Assembly: GCA_010093485.1 (NCBI GenBank)
Contig: MU001506.1
Span: 744,001-808,000 of the forward strand
Source of the DNA: Karstenula rhodostoma CBS 690.94
Lineage: Eukaryota > Ascomycota > Dothideomycetes > Pleosporales > Didymosphaeriaceae
DNA length: 64,000 bases
Direction: 5' to 3'
Position 1 is the stretch's first letter; each line of letters opens with the position of its first letter. Both the position numbers and the translations under genes were made by a program. The notes under the pieces are model-generated. The model was not told the DNA's origin. It searched no databases and was given only the letters and a program-made list of their open reading frames with translations. Positions 21,061-33,440 of the stretch are shown here, one piece after another.

Positions 21061-24000
21061 CTCGGACGCACCGAGCACTTATTCGCTCTCCCAGCTCTCA
21101 CCACACAGCCAGTTTGCCATGTACAACAACCACCACCACCACAGCGATAGATAAGCCATCCCACACGCAAAGCAACCCCCGACCACACACGCGTGCGGAT
21201 GGATCAGCCGTTCTCACGCACTCTACGCACCACGTCCCCGGGCGCACCCCATGGCCCGCCTTCCCCTTCCCGCCGTCATTACCCCCCTCACCACCAACCA
21301 CACCCACATACGCACTCAGCTCGCGGACGCCGCCCTCGCCGTGCTGGCCCAATAGCACGCGAAATAGGGGTGCGCACGCTCGAGCTCGCGGACAGGGCTG
21401 CCAAGGCGAGCTAGCTTCAGCTAGTTTCACCGGTGAGGGGTGGCCAATTCCAACAGTGCGTAACCTTCCCGCCTTGGGGCTGGCGAATCAGCGCGCGAGA
21501 CGGCCTTGGGGCAGGGGTGTGGCTCGATGAGGGGCGGGCCCGGGCCTATGGTTAAGCGCCCAGTTTGGGCGGTGGGGGGAGGGGAAGGGCGTGCGGGTAT
21601 TGTGTTGTATTGTACTGGGATAGGGTTGCTCTGCGTACTTCTGCTCAAGGGCGTGCGTGCGTGCAAGAGGCGAAGACGCACACATGCCACGATGCGATGC
21701 TGTATTGAATGGAAGAAAAAAAAAAGGCTAGTATATTGGAAGGCGAGAAGGTAGGTACAGGGTATCTGTCTGTCCATGGTATCGTCGCAGGGTCCCTCGC
21801 ATCCTGCCTAGCGCATCCAACGAACATGCATACGGGACTCCCCCATCACGTGCATGGCTGCAAAATCCTCCTGTCCAATCACGCTCCCTAGCGCCGTCTC
21901 TCAAGCGCCCGTCAGTCACGGCAAAGTACATACCGTCGACACGTCGCCCGCGCTATGCCGCTTGCGTATAGCGTCGCTATAGGGTAGGTAGTGTATATGG
22001 GTACTTTGGGGTATACTTGCGTGGTGGTATAGGTGAGACGGCAGGGAGGGAGAGGGCATGGCGCGCGTCGCGTAGGTACGGTGGGTTTATTGGAACGCCT
22101 GGATGGGGGGCGTGTGTCCGCATCTATGTACTCCGGCGTGGAGGAGGTCGCCTTCGTGGGAGGGCGGCTGTGACTCCCGCGATGGGTTGGCAATGTATTG
22201 GATTGGGGGTTGCACGTGGGTGGTGATGGGGATGGAGGCGAGGGATTCGAGAGACTGTGATTGCGCAATGGGGAGGAAGGGGGTGCTAGCTCGATTGGAG
22301 GTCGTCGGATGGGGATGCGTGCGATTCGCGGGGATTAGAGCGCGCTTGTTTGAGGGCGCTTGGCGGCTGCTTCTGCTGTGGACGTAGGGTTGTGATGGGG
22401 AGAGCAAAGGTGCAGGAGGAGAACCGGCTGAATCGAACTAAGAAGAGCGGTATGCAGAGGGGGAGTGGTGGTCACGGAGGGAGAGAGCTGTGCTGAGGGC
22501 GCAGGTGGCACGGATGTTGGCAACAGTCAATGTTTGATAGTTCATTGTTCTGGTCGAGGCGTATGTATGGGATCCTAGAGTTGGAATGCGGCTGGGAGTC
22601 GCGGGCGTGGCCAATGGGTAGGCCAACGGAGAGGCGGGAACTGGATTAACGCAGGGAAACCATGCCTTCGTTGGAGATGTGACAGCTGTTGGTGCTTCGC
22701 GGCGGTGATTCGGCGCCTCTGCTCAATCGGGCCGACGTTTATAGGATCGCGATTCGCAGTCGAGGCACTTGTAGACTAACGGGAGAACAAAGAAAGACGT
22801 CCTGGGGTATGCTTGGTGATTATATGCCTGGTGATTCTATGATTGAGCATCTCATGGACGCCTAAGCTGCCACCTGGCGGGAGTTGCGGTGCGATGAGGC
22901 AGAATCTGTAGTTCAGACATCTGGATCTTTCCAGCTCGCTATCTATAATCTACATCCTCGATGTCATCCAGTGTAGACCAACTCATCAAAGTACTGATGC
23001 TATCTGACTGTCTTCAAAATCGATCCTTGTCAGCGTTGCGGACGCGTGGCGTTCCCCACTCTTGCGGCGTCACACTCCGGTCACCACTCTTGAACGTCAG
23101 ACCCGCGTGAATGTCACAAGGATGTGCTCAATAGCCTTCCTTTCTACCGAAGAAATGATCAGCGAAGCCACATTCGCTAAACCGTGGTTTTGGGTACCAC
23201 GGCAAGACTTCACTTCTCGAGCTCTGCCCAAAGCTGCCAAATCAACCTGAGCCCAAGGCGATTTCCAGCAATGCACCGTGAGGCATATTCCAACCTTCGA
23301 TCGTTCGATCATGCACTTAAAGAGCGCTAGGGCAGGTAAATCAGGGCCGAATGACTCCGCCTTATTGCCATTTTCACTACCTCTACGAAGCGATCCATTC
23401 CCACGAGCGAGTTGTCGTGGATGTGGCAGCTTCTTGTACTGGAGAGGTCTCATATAAAGACGTAAATAGACCAATGTTTCATGGTAGCATTGAGAAGATG
23501 ACTCGGCAGCGAGAGCTGCCCGGGCATGCTCACGTGCAACTGCTGCACACATGTTGTACCTTCCTCAACATCGCGGACATCGATAGGAAAAACGTGTATC
23601 TTTTTCAGCAATCCCATCTCTCTTAGCCTCTACTACAGTGAAGAATTACGTGCATCGGTACCAGCCCTACCCATCTCCATCTTACCATACCTCATAAACC
23701 CGCCGTCCTTTGTCCAACCACCATGGATCCCGCTTCCCTGCCCCCTCACTCTCGTTCCAGACTCCTGAACAGCATTCCAGAAGCCTTCTAGAACACCACT
23801 ATCATCTCAAGATCCCCTGTTACGCTGCAGCAGGACACCCATCTCTTTGTCCAGAATCTCGCACCACCAGCTCACGCCGCTGCACCGCGTTACTATTGTT
23901 CCCGCACCCCATCCCACCACAACCACAGCCACAAGTCCATTGTTCCAACGACGGCGACGCCTCTCAAAACCATGCATCAACCCACCATAAACCACCACAC

Positions 24001-24124
24001 CGATTAGAGTACAAATCTCATCTCCCCCACCGCCAATCCCACCCAACCCTCCGTCTACCTCCCCAACTATCAATTAAAATCCTCAAAACACGCTGCCCAT
24101 ACCACACACTTCCACTCCCTCGCA

Positions 24125-24349
24125 ATGCCGTACACACGCACCCCTCTCCCCCTCATAGACGACTACGACTACAAGCTCCGCGCGGGCGGCCTGCACAAGA
24201 CCTGTCTCCTGGCTCCGCACGCTGCTGCGCGGTACGGCATCTACACCGCGAGCCGTCAAACTACCGCTGCCGCGGACAATACTCCTACGACGGCTTCTGG
24301 GCCTGGGAACGCTAGGCGCGCGGGGGAGGGGTGGTGTGTGGTCTGCTAG
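24125..24349 (+). CDS. Small protein ending in a CaaX box (CVVC)
   Basis: A 74-residue frame starting MPYTRTPLPLIDDYDYKLRA and ending GEGWCVVC before the stop. Roughly three quarters of its codons end in G or C, it follows about 480 bp of C/T/A-rich plus-strand sequence, and a G-rich stretch follows it; known genes in this window show the same leader and trailer pattern. The terminal C-V-V-C fits a CaaX motif, with Cys as X favouring farnesylation. The rest has no signal peptide, no membrane helix and no recognised domain. Prenylated short proteins in ascomycetes include a-factor-type mating pheromones, whose precursors often end in a C-aliphatic-aliphatic-X group, but they are usually shorter than this. 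A pheromone role is a hypothesis. Being a chance frame is possible. Confidence 0.5.
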   Translation: MPYTRTPLPLIDDYDYKLRAGGLHKTCLLAPHAAARYGIYTASRQTTAAADNTPTTASGPGNARRAGEGWCVVC

Positions 24350-25077
24350 GCGTCCGCGGGAAGGGTATGGTAGGCGTGAGGAGAAGAAAGGATGAGGAGA
24401 GATGTAGGGTTGATTGGGTGTTGGGGACGTGGTATCGGTCGCGTGGATGGCGGAATGCAGAGGCGGTGGGAGGGTAGGGTAATCTGTCGGTTGGCTGGCA
24501 CTGGCGAGGGTAGTTGGGGGTGAAGAACGTTGGCATCAGGAAGTTTTCGGCAAGCGCTCGGCAAGCACTCGTTCGGACGAGCATGGAGTGGACGTGGGAA
24601 ATGAGCCAGCGTGGAGAGCAATGGCGCGGTTGGAGGCAAGCGTATATAATCTACGGACTGGACGTGGTTGTATTGTAGGATCGCGAGGTGCATGAAATGG
24701 TTACGAGGAAAAAAGGCAGAGCAAATGGAAGGACACGGATAGAACGAGATGGACTGGGTCATCGAAAACACCAATTGCTCGCGGGAATGTTGTTGCTATC
24801 TACAACTGGTGTTGGTGCAGGGTCTCGCAGACCACTAGGCTAAAAGACCGAAAATGCAATGGGGTATGTTGAAGATGTCTACCATCACGTCGTGATGATG
24901 GCAGGCGTGAGATCTAAGCCGTCTAAGCTTCTGTGTCCTCGATGCGTTGGCCGTCATTACTACCATCTCCGAACAGCCTCATATTACTGTCATAACGTTC
25001 GTTCCTCCCAAAGAATGAACATGCGAGGTCGCATTCAAATATAACGCCACACACCGAATGATGCTACGGATTCATGC
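24350..25077. other. Intergenic region
   Basis: G-rich then mixed sequence between the small CaaX frame and the UBX gene stop. Nothing else is recognised. Confidence 0.45.
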
Positions 25078-26652
25078 TCACTCCGAGTCGGTGAACTCCA
25101 CCATAACGCTCGCGCCCTTCAAGCCGGCCTCCTGGATGCTGGAGTCCAGAACCTCCAAGAGGTTCTTGCCCATGAAGGACAGATCGAAGTCTGCCCCTTC
25201 TTTGCCTTCCCAAGGGTGTCCGGATTTGATCCATTCGTATATACGACGAACGGGATCTGACAGATTGAAGCGTCGAACGATGGGCCGACCAGGGCCGCCA
25301 CGGAACTGGACGCGCGTGGTAACCGTGGCATCGGTTGATGTAGGCTCCGTGTGTGGGTTGTCCGAAGAGATCTGAGCAAACGGTGAGTCCCCGTTCGTTG
25401 TCTCTTCTGCCGGTACTGCAGGCTCTTCGGCCTTTGCCTTGCCCTTGTTGGCAGCGTCGCCTTTGGTGAGCGCGTCGGGATCTTCGTCCTTTGGGCCTTG
25501 GTCATCGTTGCCTAGGCTGTTCTGCAGGGCCATCTCGAGCATCTCTTCCTCGGTCATCCGACCTACGTCCTTCTTGGCCTTTTCGGGCTTGCGCGTCGCG
25601 ACTGGGTTCTTCACGTTCAAGTTGAGGCTGTAGCGATCCAAGAATTCGTGAAGCTGGGCGTGGAAGTCGACAGCGTCAGGGATAGGAGGGCCTGACCACA
25701 CCTTGACTTGTTCACCCGTTCGGGGGTCGACGATGGCGATGTGTGGGTACGCATCCGCGCTCTCACGGTTCTGGAAGTAGTAGTTCATATACTCTTGGCC
25801 CCGGGGGTCGTCCTTGGCGTATTGTATGAAGATGAAGTTCTCTCGGACCGTGTCTTTGATGTTGTCGTTCTTCCAAATGTCCCTGTTAAGGCGCTGGCAG
25901 TCGAAGATGGCGGGGTCCTGGACGTTGACAATGATCCATTTCGACTCTTCTTTGCCCAAGTCGCGCGCCCTCTCCCAGGGCTGCTGGAACATGATCTCGA
26001 AGGGAGGTCTGAACAGTTCTGCAAGCATGTTCATCTTGGACGACTGCTCCGAGGCGCCACCGGTGGCAGTTGCTAGCTCCCGTCGTCGAGCGCTCGAATC
26101 ACCGCTGTTGTCCCACACCGAAGCCTGCGTGTTGCGCTGGTTGAATATGCCTGGGCGGGACGAGGGATTCCGGCGGCGAGCGAGCTGTTCCTGGACCAAC
26201 TGGTTGACGTCGTCTTCGCTCCCGGGTCCCCAATTGGCATCGGGGCCAACCAGCGTCTCCGTCCTCCGCTCCATAGGAGCGCGAACTTCATCCTCGGCAG
26301 CAGCAGCACCGCCACCAGCGCCATACATCTCCTCCTGCAAGCGGCGGGCCATTGCTTCGTCGTCTTCGGTATTCGGTTGAGCTCGCGACGGGGCATCCGC
26401 CTGGAAAGCGGCGGGATCGAAGTCGGACATGTCATCGTCAGAGTCAATCGGGATCGGGTTGCTCGCAGCAGGAGCGGCTGGCTGAGCAGCTGGCTGAGCA
26501 GCTGGTGCTCCACCAACATCGAGGTTGGGGCTGTCAAAGTACAACTGTATGGCCTGCTCGAGGTTGCCCTCGGTCAAGCTCAGATATTGCGCGGCCTTTG
26601 CGGGCTCACACGAGGTGATGGAAACGAAGCTAGAGATGCTCTCGTCGTCCAT
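25078..26652 (-). CDS. UBX5: UBA-UAS-UBX domain protein (Ubx5/UBXN7-like Cdc48 adaptor)
   Basis: A single exon of 524 residues. Residues 1-45 form a UBA-like domain (SFVSITSCEPAKAAQYLSL, then EGNLEQAIQLYFD). A disordered acidic linker follows. Residues 210-340 are a thioredoxin-like UAS domain (LFRPPFEIMF, KWIIVNVQDPAIFDCQRLNR, PHIAIVDPRTGE). A UIM-like helix EEEMLEMALQNSL lies at about 368-380. The UBX domain spans 445-523 (TRVQFRGGPGRP, RRFNLSDPVRRIYEWI), with DLSFMGKNLLE near the end. This order is that of yeast Ubx5 and human UBXN7, which bind ubiquitinated clients and recruit Cdc48/p97, and in animals link it to cullin ligases. The gene is divergent from ECM29, a proteasome factor, over a 752 bp gap. 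Confidence 0.92.
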   Translation of the reverse strand: MDDESISSFVSITSCEPAKAAQYLSLTEGNLEQAIQLYFDSPNLDVGGAPAAQPAAQPAAPAASNPIPIDSDDDMSDFDPAAFQADAPSRAQPNTEDDEAMARRLQEEMYGAGGGAAAAEDEVRAPMERRTETLVGPDANWGPGSEDDVNQLVQEQLARRRNPSSRPGIFNQRNTQASVWDNSGDSSARRRELATATGGASEQSSKMNMLAELFRPPFEIMFQQPWERARDLGKEESKWIIVNVQDPAIFDCQRLNRDIWKNDNIKDTVRENFIFIQYAKDDPRGQEYMNYYFQNRESADAYPHIAIVDPRTGEQVKVWSGPPIPDAVDFHAQLHEFLDRYSLNLNVKNPVATRKPEKAKKDVGRMTEEEMLEMALQNSLGNDDQGPKDEDPDALTKGDAANKGKAKAEEPAVPAEETTNGDSPFAQISSDNPHTEPTSTDATVTTRVQFRGGPGRPIVRRFNLSDPVRRIYEWIKSGHPWEGKEGADFDLSFMGKNLLEVLDSSIQEAGLKGASVMVEFTDSE

Positions 26653-27404
26653 GGTGTCGGTGGGACGGTTTGCGTCGTCGAGAAGGCGAGGTTGGGAAGG
26701 GGAGAGCCCAGGTGGCGGCCGATGATGAAGGTTTGACGGTGACGGCGGGGTAGCTCAAATGCCCATGAACACGTTAGCGATGGGCTGGTGGGCACTCGGG
26801 GTGTGCAGGCGAGAAGAAGCCGTAAGCTCTCGAGGGACAGAGTCTATCGCGGTGCCAGTCTGTCGGCCGTGGTTGCACAGCAGTCGGCGGGTCGCAACTG
26901 CTGCCGGAGTCTACGAATCGATCCCGGCAGGCGCGTTGGTGGAGGTGAGAGCGGGGGGAAGGCGCGCTGGAAGCCTGGAGGCGGAGAGTCAGTAAAGCAC
27001 GGCGGGAGGCGCTGTCAGGCAACCGAGTGAACAGGTGGTATGAGGCAGGCGACTGTCTTGCGACGCGGTGGCATTGTTTGGCCCAGGCACTGAAGCTGTG
27101 CGTCACTCATCTGTGGTCTGTGCGCGTGTAATTCCGACGCCCGATGGCGCTCTCGCCGCAAATGGACCCCTGCGCGCCCACCAGTGAATGGGGCATGCGG
27201 TGTGGCAACCCGTAGAAGGCAGAAGACGTCTGACGCGCGCTCGGTTTCTCAGCAGCAGCTACCGCGTCTCAATCGTCCGGCGAAGAGGCAAAAGCACCCC
27301 GCCACGCCATCGCCGCTGCCTGTGGCGCACATTTCCTTCGTCTACTTCTAAGCCGCACCTCTGTCTCTTCGGGGATCAACCACACACAACCTCCAGCGCT
27401 CAAC
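26653..27404. promoter_or_regulatory. Divergent promoter region, UBX5-like / ECM29
   Basis: 752 bp between start codons. Two near matches to the yeast proteasome control element GGTGGCAAA are visible on the plus strand: GGTGGCATT at 27067-27075 and GTGGCAAC at 27202-27209. Both are imperfect and such short matches arise by chance, so regulation by an Rpn4-like factor is only a suggestion. Confidence 0.4.
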
Positions 27405-30400
27405 ATGGCGTCTACGCAGTCGCCTGAAGCGCGGGAGCTGGCGTTGATCGGCAAGGTCGAGATGCGGTGAGGAAACGTGACCAGAAGCAAGTCGTGTCCA
27501 CATGCTGACCATCCCTCCCAGAATAGCTCTGGCCGACTCGGAACAGAAGCTCCAGGACTTGCTGAAGCTCTACCTGACCCCACTTCTTCTCAAGCTTGGC
27601 TCTGAGAGCGTTGCTGTGAGGAACAAAGTAAGGCATATCTTTCATAATCTCTTGTAGCCGTCGTAGTCGACCTGGAACACCGCTGATTGCGGTCATGTCA
27701 GGTTATATCTATTTGCCAACACATCAACACTCGCATAAAACCGCAGTATGTCTAGTGGCTTTGTTCAGCTTCATCCGTCTCACAACCCCCCAGAGAAATC
27801 AAGCTCCCAGTAGCTGCCCTGCTCAAACAGTTCAAAGAGAATGGCGACGTGGCCCTGATCCGTCATTTCGATATTCTGTATATCCAACAGGGTATATCAC
27901 GCCTTCCCGTTTCCGAAAGGCTCGAACTTCTTCCCATTCTGATCCAGGGCATTGCGAGCGACTACGCGAAGTCCCAGCAGCACACTTCTCAGCTTTTCCA
28001 TCTGATCCTGCGACTGCTCACTCACTTCAAGCTCCCCTTACGAGGGAGCAAAGAGGATGACGAACTCCGCGCTTCCTTGGGCGTCCAGCCTGAGGATGCA
28101 AAGTTTCTCTCGCACTGGTTCGGCAAGCTCCTACTCCTTACCGTTACTCGCACCGCCAAGCCGGATGTGGCAGCTTCAATGCGATGCCCCGGTCTCGCTG
28201 TTGAAGAGTACAAGTTCCTCACCTTGCAAGGCAAACCTGATGCCTGGGATCCTAGTTCGGATGCTGGACTGAATCTGACAGAGTCCAAAGCTCTTGTGAC
28301 CCGTTTGTTGGCAAGTGGCATGTTCACCGAAGACGAGAAATTTCTCCCCGCGCTTTTTGCTTCCGCAGATACCAATTCACGCATCTCCGAAGTTGGCGAG
28401 GACGTTTTGAAACGCGTAATTCTCTCAACAGACCTGGAGGATGCTGATGTAATAAAGACTTTGCTAGGGCTATACTTCGGCTCGTAAGTCGCATTGATTC
28501 CCATGAAGAGAAAGAGACGGCTAACAATCATTAGATCAGCTCCCGAAGGCGCCCTAGCAGTAAAGGTCCCCCTACGCATCAGGATACTAGGAATGCTGTC
28601 CAAGTCAGTAACCTGCACGAAATTTCCGAAAGATATCGCCCGTATTGTGGAAGAGGGTTTACTTTCACCCGAATTAAGCGCGACAAATAAGACTATGGCA
28701 GGTCGAGAAGCATCCAAATATCGGTCCGCGATCTTCGCTCTGGTCAACTTTGTCGCTCGCAGAGGTGCAGTCGATCACCTTTCTACAGTTGCCGAAGGCC
28801 TCGTGGGCAACTTAAGAGCCTTTCTTCAGGATCAGGGTTGGCCGACACCGGACAGGGACCAGGACATGGAACTTCGCGGATACGGTTACGAAACGATCGG
28901 TTTGTTGGCAAAAGCGTCTCCGAAGTCCATATTGCTCGAGCCGAATCTAGATCTACTCAAATGGCTCTTTCGTTCTCTGAGGGAAGATGCTTCTGGGAAA
29001 GAAGTGGCTGTTAGCATAGATGAGGCTCTTTCGTCCGTGCTTGGCGCGTTCTCAACATCTCTCAGCGACTCCATACGACCAAAGTTTAGGCAAATACTGC
29101 TCAAGTATTCCGCCAACGTTGATTCTAGCAACGAGAGGGGCAACCAGATTTTCAGAAACACTCGATATACTGCTACGAGGTTTTCAAATCGCTGTCTGTC
29201 GTACGATGATGTACTTGCCAGATGGATTGATATCCTTGCTGTAAGCGGAGGCAGCAGCGAAAGACACGAGGTTGTAGAAGAGGGACGAAAAGGTGAGCTC
29301 CTAGATGGCTCTTATGAGCTGAGTCTTTTGCTAACTCTAGGCCGAATAACTAGGCCTGGACCCGTTTTGGTTCAACATGTCGAATTCGCTACCAGGTATC
29401 GATGCTGATGGGGATAAGCTCCCTTTCCCGAATTTCGACGAGCTTGTCCAGTTCATTTTCGCTCACCAAAGCGACGACGACGATGATATGGATGTAGACA
29501 ACAACGGAGACGCAGTGTCGCAGGCACAGCTTTTTCAACAACAGTTCTCACATACGCTTCCCACTGTCATCACGTTTTGCTCTGAAGTTGCAATGCACGC
29601 CGCGCTCGCAAACAAAGATATACATGAGAAGCTTGCCGAGGATTGGGGTCGTAAGCTTGAAACTCTCATGTCCACCGATCTCCGTGCACGGCAGGCATTC
29701 CGAGCCTTCACTGCTGTGGATGTGCATGCAGCATCACTTGCAATACTTCTAAGAGCAAGTTTTGACCGACTGACACGGGATGAGCTCAGTGATGTTGGTG
29801 ACATTGGAAGTAGCTTTGTTCGCTTGCTCTCCTTATGTCCCGACACAGTATGGAAGCGTGCATCGTTATTGCGCGACTTTCGCGCACTGGAGCCTTCAGT
29901 GCTATCGAACAATGCCAATCGTCGTGCGGCAGCCACTCATGCTTATGGACTATTGGCGTCGCATGAAGACGTTCAGGCGGAATTCGTACAAAAATCCCTT
30001 GCCTCACTCTACGGAACAATCGAGACGTGGAGGGACGCCGTTGGTGGCCAAATCAACCAAATCAATGGTGCTATCGCAGCCTTGGGTTTTTACCTGAGTC
30101 GTGCGCATTGGAGAGGCCTGTCATCTTCCACTGACGATGAATTTATGAAGAAGACACTCGATGTCGTGTTTAAGATACTGGCAGAGTCTAAAGATGCTAC
30201 GCTGAAAGCTTCCGTATTCACTTGCATAGACCAGCTCAGTCTGTTCCAGGTCATCAGCCCTTCCACCATCGCTTCCTACGCAAAATTTCAGGACGTTGCT
30301 CAGCAGATTTACGACTCTGCTAAGGCTGGCACAACAAGTGCAATCCTTGCGCTCGGACATTTGTCTACTACAACTGACGAGACAAGCAACGACGACGAAA

Positions 30401-33400
30401 AAAGCGATTATAGTTTCATTGCTGAAAAGCTGTACGATCTGCACGAAGTACGACAACCAGAAGTACAGTTCTCTGTTGGTGAAGCATTGAGTTGCTTTGC
30501 TTCTGGTTGGGAATCGAAAGCGCTGATAGCGGAGCTCGACATCGAACACGCGACCCAACCACACGAGCCTTTTGATGCAACTCCGATAACCCCATCGGGA
30601 CCAAAACGCGAGAAGACGTTGACTACCGTCCTCGAGAAAACACTGAAAGGTTGCAAGCAGACCAAGCCATCTCTCAAGAAAGCTTCCGTAATCTGGCTTT
30701 TATGCCTTCTCCAGTACTGTGGCCACAAGTCAGAAATCCAACAGTACCTGCCCCAGTGTCAGCTGGCTTTCAAATACTGCCTTTCGGACCGCGACGAGGT
30801 GGTGCAAGAGGCCGCATCACGAGGTCTTGGTCTGGTATATGAGAAGGGCGATCGCCAACTCAAGGACGACCTGGTACGCGACCTAGTAGGATCATTTTCG
30901 GACAACAAAGCCAAGATGTCTGGTACCGTGTCGGAAGATACACAACTCTTTGAGCCTGGTGCTCTTCCTACTGGTGACGGCTCGATCACAACGTACAAGG
31001 ACATCCTCAGTCTTGCATCGGAAGTCGGGGACTCTAGCCTTGTTTATCGATTTATGTCACTGGCATCCAACAACTCCATCTGGTCGAGCCGCGCAGCTTT
31101 TGGTCGATTTGGCCTGAGCAACATATTCTCCGATTCTAGCGTTGACGGATACCTGGCTGAGAACCCGAAGCTGTACCCTAAGCTATATCGTTACAGGTAC
31201 GTCAATGCAAATTATTGCGAATGTCAACTCTAATATGTGTAGATTCGATCCGAACCCCAACGTCCAACGATCCATGAATGACATCTGGAATGCTCTGGTC
31301 AAGGACTCATCTGCCACCATCGACAAGAACTTCGATGCTATAATGGATGACCTGCTTACTAGCATCTTGACCAAAGAGTGGCGTGTACGCCAAGCATCTT
31401 GTGCAGCGATCTCTGATCTAGTGCAAGGAAGGAGCATTGACAAGGTAGGTCTATTGTTCTTGCAGATGAGCACGTAGCTGATGTTAACAGTACGAAAAAT
31501 ACCTTGGCGACATCTGGGACAAATGTTTCAAAGTTCTCGATGATATAAAGGAGTCGGTCCGTGCCGCCGCAGCTTCACTCGCTCGCGTGCTCACGGGTAT
31601 ACTCACACGATCGTTGGAAGCGGGTGATTCATCGATCAAGACCGCAGATGCGATGCTCTCGCGAGTTTTGCCCTTCCTGTTCTCAGGGTCAGGTCTTGAA
31701 TCCAGCGCAGAGGAAGTGCGTTTGTTCGCGGTGCACACACTTCTCCAGATCGTCAAGAAGAGTAATGCAAAGACGCTGAATCCACATGTTCCGGAACTAG
31801 TCGAGCGGCTCTTGGGTCTGTTGAGCTCGTTAGAGCCCGAAGCCGTCAACTACATCCATCTAAACGCCTCAAAATATAATCTCACCGAGCAAAAGATCGA
31901 CGACATGCGCCTACAAAGCGTCCGCTCATCGCCTCTTACAGAGTCTATCGAGCGCTGTCTCGATCTCGCAGACGCAGACACCATGAAGGTCCTCGTTCCG
32001 CGCATCGAAGCCGCAATGAAAGCTGCGGTCGGGCTTCCCTCGAAAGTAGGGTGCTCCAGGATTTTAGTGACACTCAGCACACGGCATAATTTTGTCTTCA
32101 AGCCCTACGCCGATGGTTTCCTCAAGACAGTACAAAAGTACGTCCATGATCGCAACGACACCGTGTCGTCGTCCTACGCCGCCGCAGCAGGCTACGTCGC
32201 CCGCCTCGCCTCCGACAAACAACTCATCGCTACCATCGCCTTCTGTCACAAACTCTACTTCGATTCTGAAGATGACAAATCCCGTCTCACCGCGGGCGAT
32301 ATCGTCCTCTCCATATCCAAGAATGCCGCAGATCGTTTCACATCACTCTCTTCCGAGTTGCTTCCTTTCATCTTCCTCGCGAAACACGACACAAGCGAGC
32401 AAGTCAAACGGCTTTTCGAAGACACTTGGTCAGACAACGTCGCCGGCTCGCGGGCCGTCCTGCTCTACCTCAAGGAAATCGTCAGCCTATCGGACAAGTA
32501 TCTGGAGAGCCCGAAGTGGGTGCTCAAGCATGCAGCTGCAAAGGCTATTGCAGACGCCGTGACGTCCATCACAGCCGGTACCGAAACGATTAGCAAGGCC
32601 AACGCGGAGACTATCTGGCCGTCTCTCGACAAGGCGATGGGCGGCAAGACGTGGGACGGCAAAGAGATCGTTTTGGAAGCTTTCGTGCGGTTCGTCGAGC
32701 GAGGAGAGAGTCTCTGGAAGGAAGACAAAAAGGTGGCGAAGCAGATCGAGAAAGTAGCCATCCGCGAGGCGAAGAGGCAGAACAAGGCGTACCGCCCACA
32801 CGCGCTCGAAGCCCTCGGCAAAATCTGTTTAGCGCGTACGGATTTGGAGCTATCGAACACAGCCGTTGAGATTGTAGAGACCGTCCTGGAAGAGGCACTG
32901 GGTTCAGACGAAGACGGAGAGAAGATGGACGTTGACGGCGGTGAACCGTTGAAAGATGCACAACTGTAAGTCTATCACACCGTCCCTGGTTGCAAACCGC
33001 AAGCTGACGTGACAAACAGGCAAGAACGTACCCTCTCTGCATGCATCATAGCCCTGTCGCTCTCCCCCAACACCACGCTCCTCTCCCCACAAATCCTCTC
33101 AACACACCTTTCCACGTTCCTTCCTCTCATCGTCAAAGCAAACTCTACGCATGCGAAGGACATCCATCTCAAGACGTTCACGTCACTTCATGCCCTCTTC
33201 GAGCGGCTGCCGACTGACATCGCTGTCAACGACAAAGCGAAAGAAGCCCTAGATAAATTGCTGTTTGATCCAAGCTTCGAGGGTCTGCCGGAGGCGATGC
33301 GGATGAAGCGTGCGGAAGCATTAGTCGCTATTGCGAAGGCTGGGGGATGCGGATGGGTAGTGGAGAAGGTTAAGCCGGAGGTGGATGGGGGAGAGAGGAG

Positions 33401-33440
33401 TCCGGTTGTTAAGGCTGTGCTGGCGAAGGTAGGGAAATAG
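27405..33440 (+). CDS. ECM29: Proteasome adaptor and scaffold protein Ecm29
   Basis: Nine exons: 27405..27466, 27522..27627, 27702..27745, 27794..28483, 28535..29292, 29354..31196, 31243..31444, 31491..32965 and 33020..33440. All junctions are GT-AG and in frame, giving 1866 residues; yeast Ecm29 has 1868. It is made of HEAT repeats throughout. Family-typical blocks include LADSEQKLQDLLKLYLTPLL with LKLGSESVAVRNK near the N-terminus, INTRIKPQEIKLPVAALLKQ, DVALIRHFDILYIQQGISRL, GLDPFWFNM across an exon junction, and QPEVQFSVGEALSCFASGW. Ecm29 tethers or checks the 26S proteasome, blocks faulty particles and links them to endocytic and secretory membranes. The UBX gene next door is divergent, which suggests co-expression of ubiquitin-pathway genes. 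The splice site before exon 6 uses the second of two nearby AG sites, because the first leaves a stop codon. Confidence 0.95.

Larger units (their letters stand above)
20161..24124. other. Gene-poor interval
   Basis: About 4 kb with no recognised gene. Base composition alternates: C-rich on the plus strand at 21000-21430 and 23640-24124, G-rich at 21430-22700. Such C-rich leader then G-rich trailer patterns accompany known plus-strand genes in this window, so small genes may be present; a 34-codon frame at 21250 (MARLPLPAVITPL) is one candidate. It also holds two pentanucleotide repeats listed separately. Confidence 0.4.
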
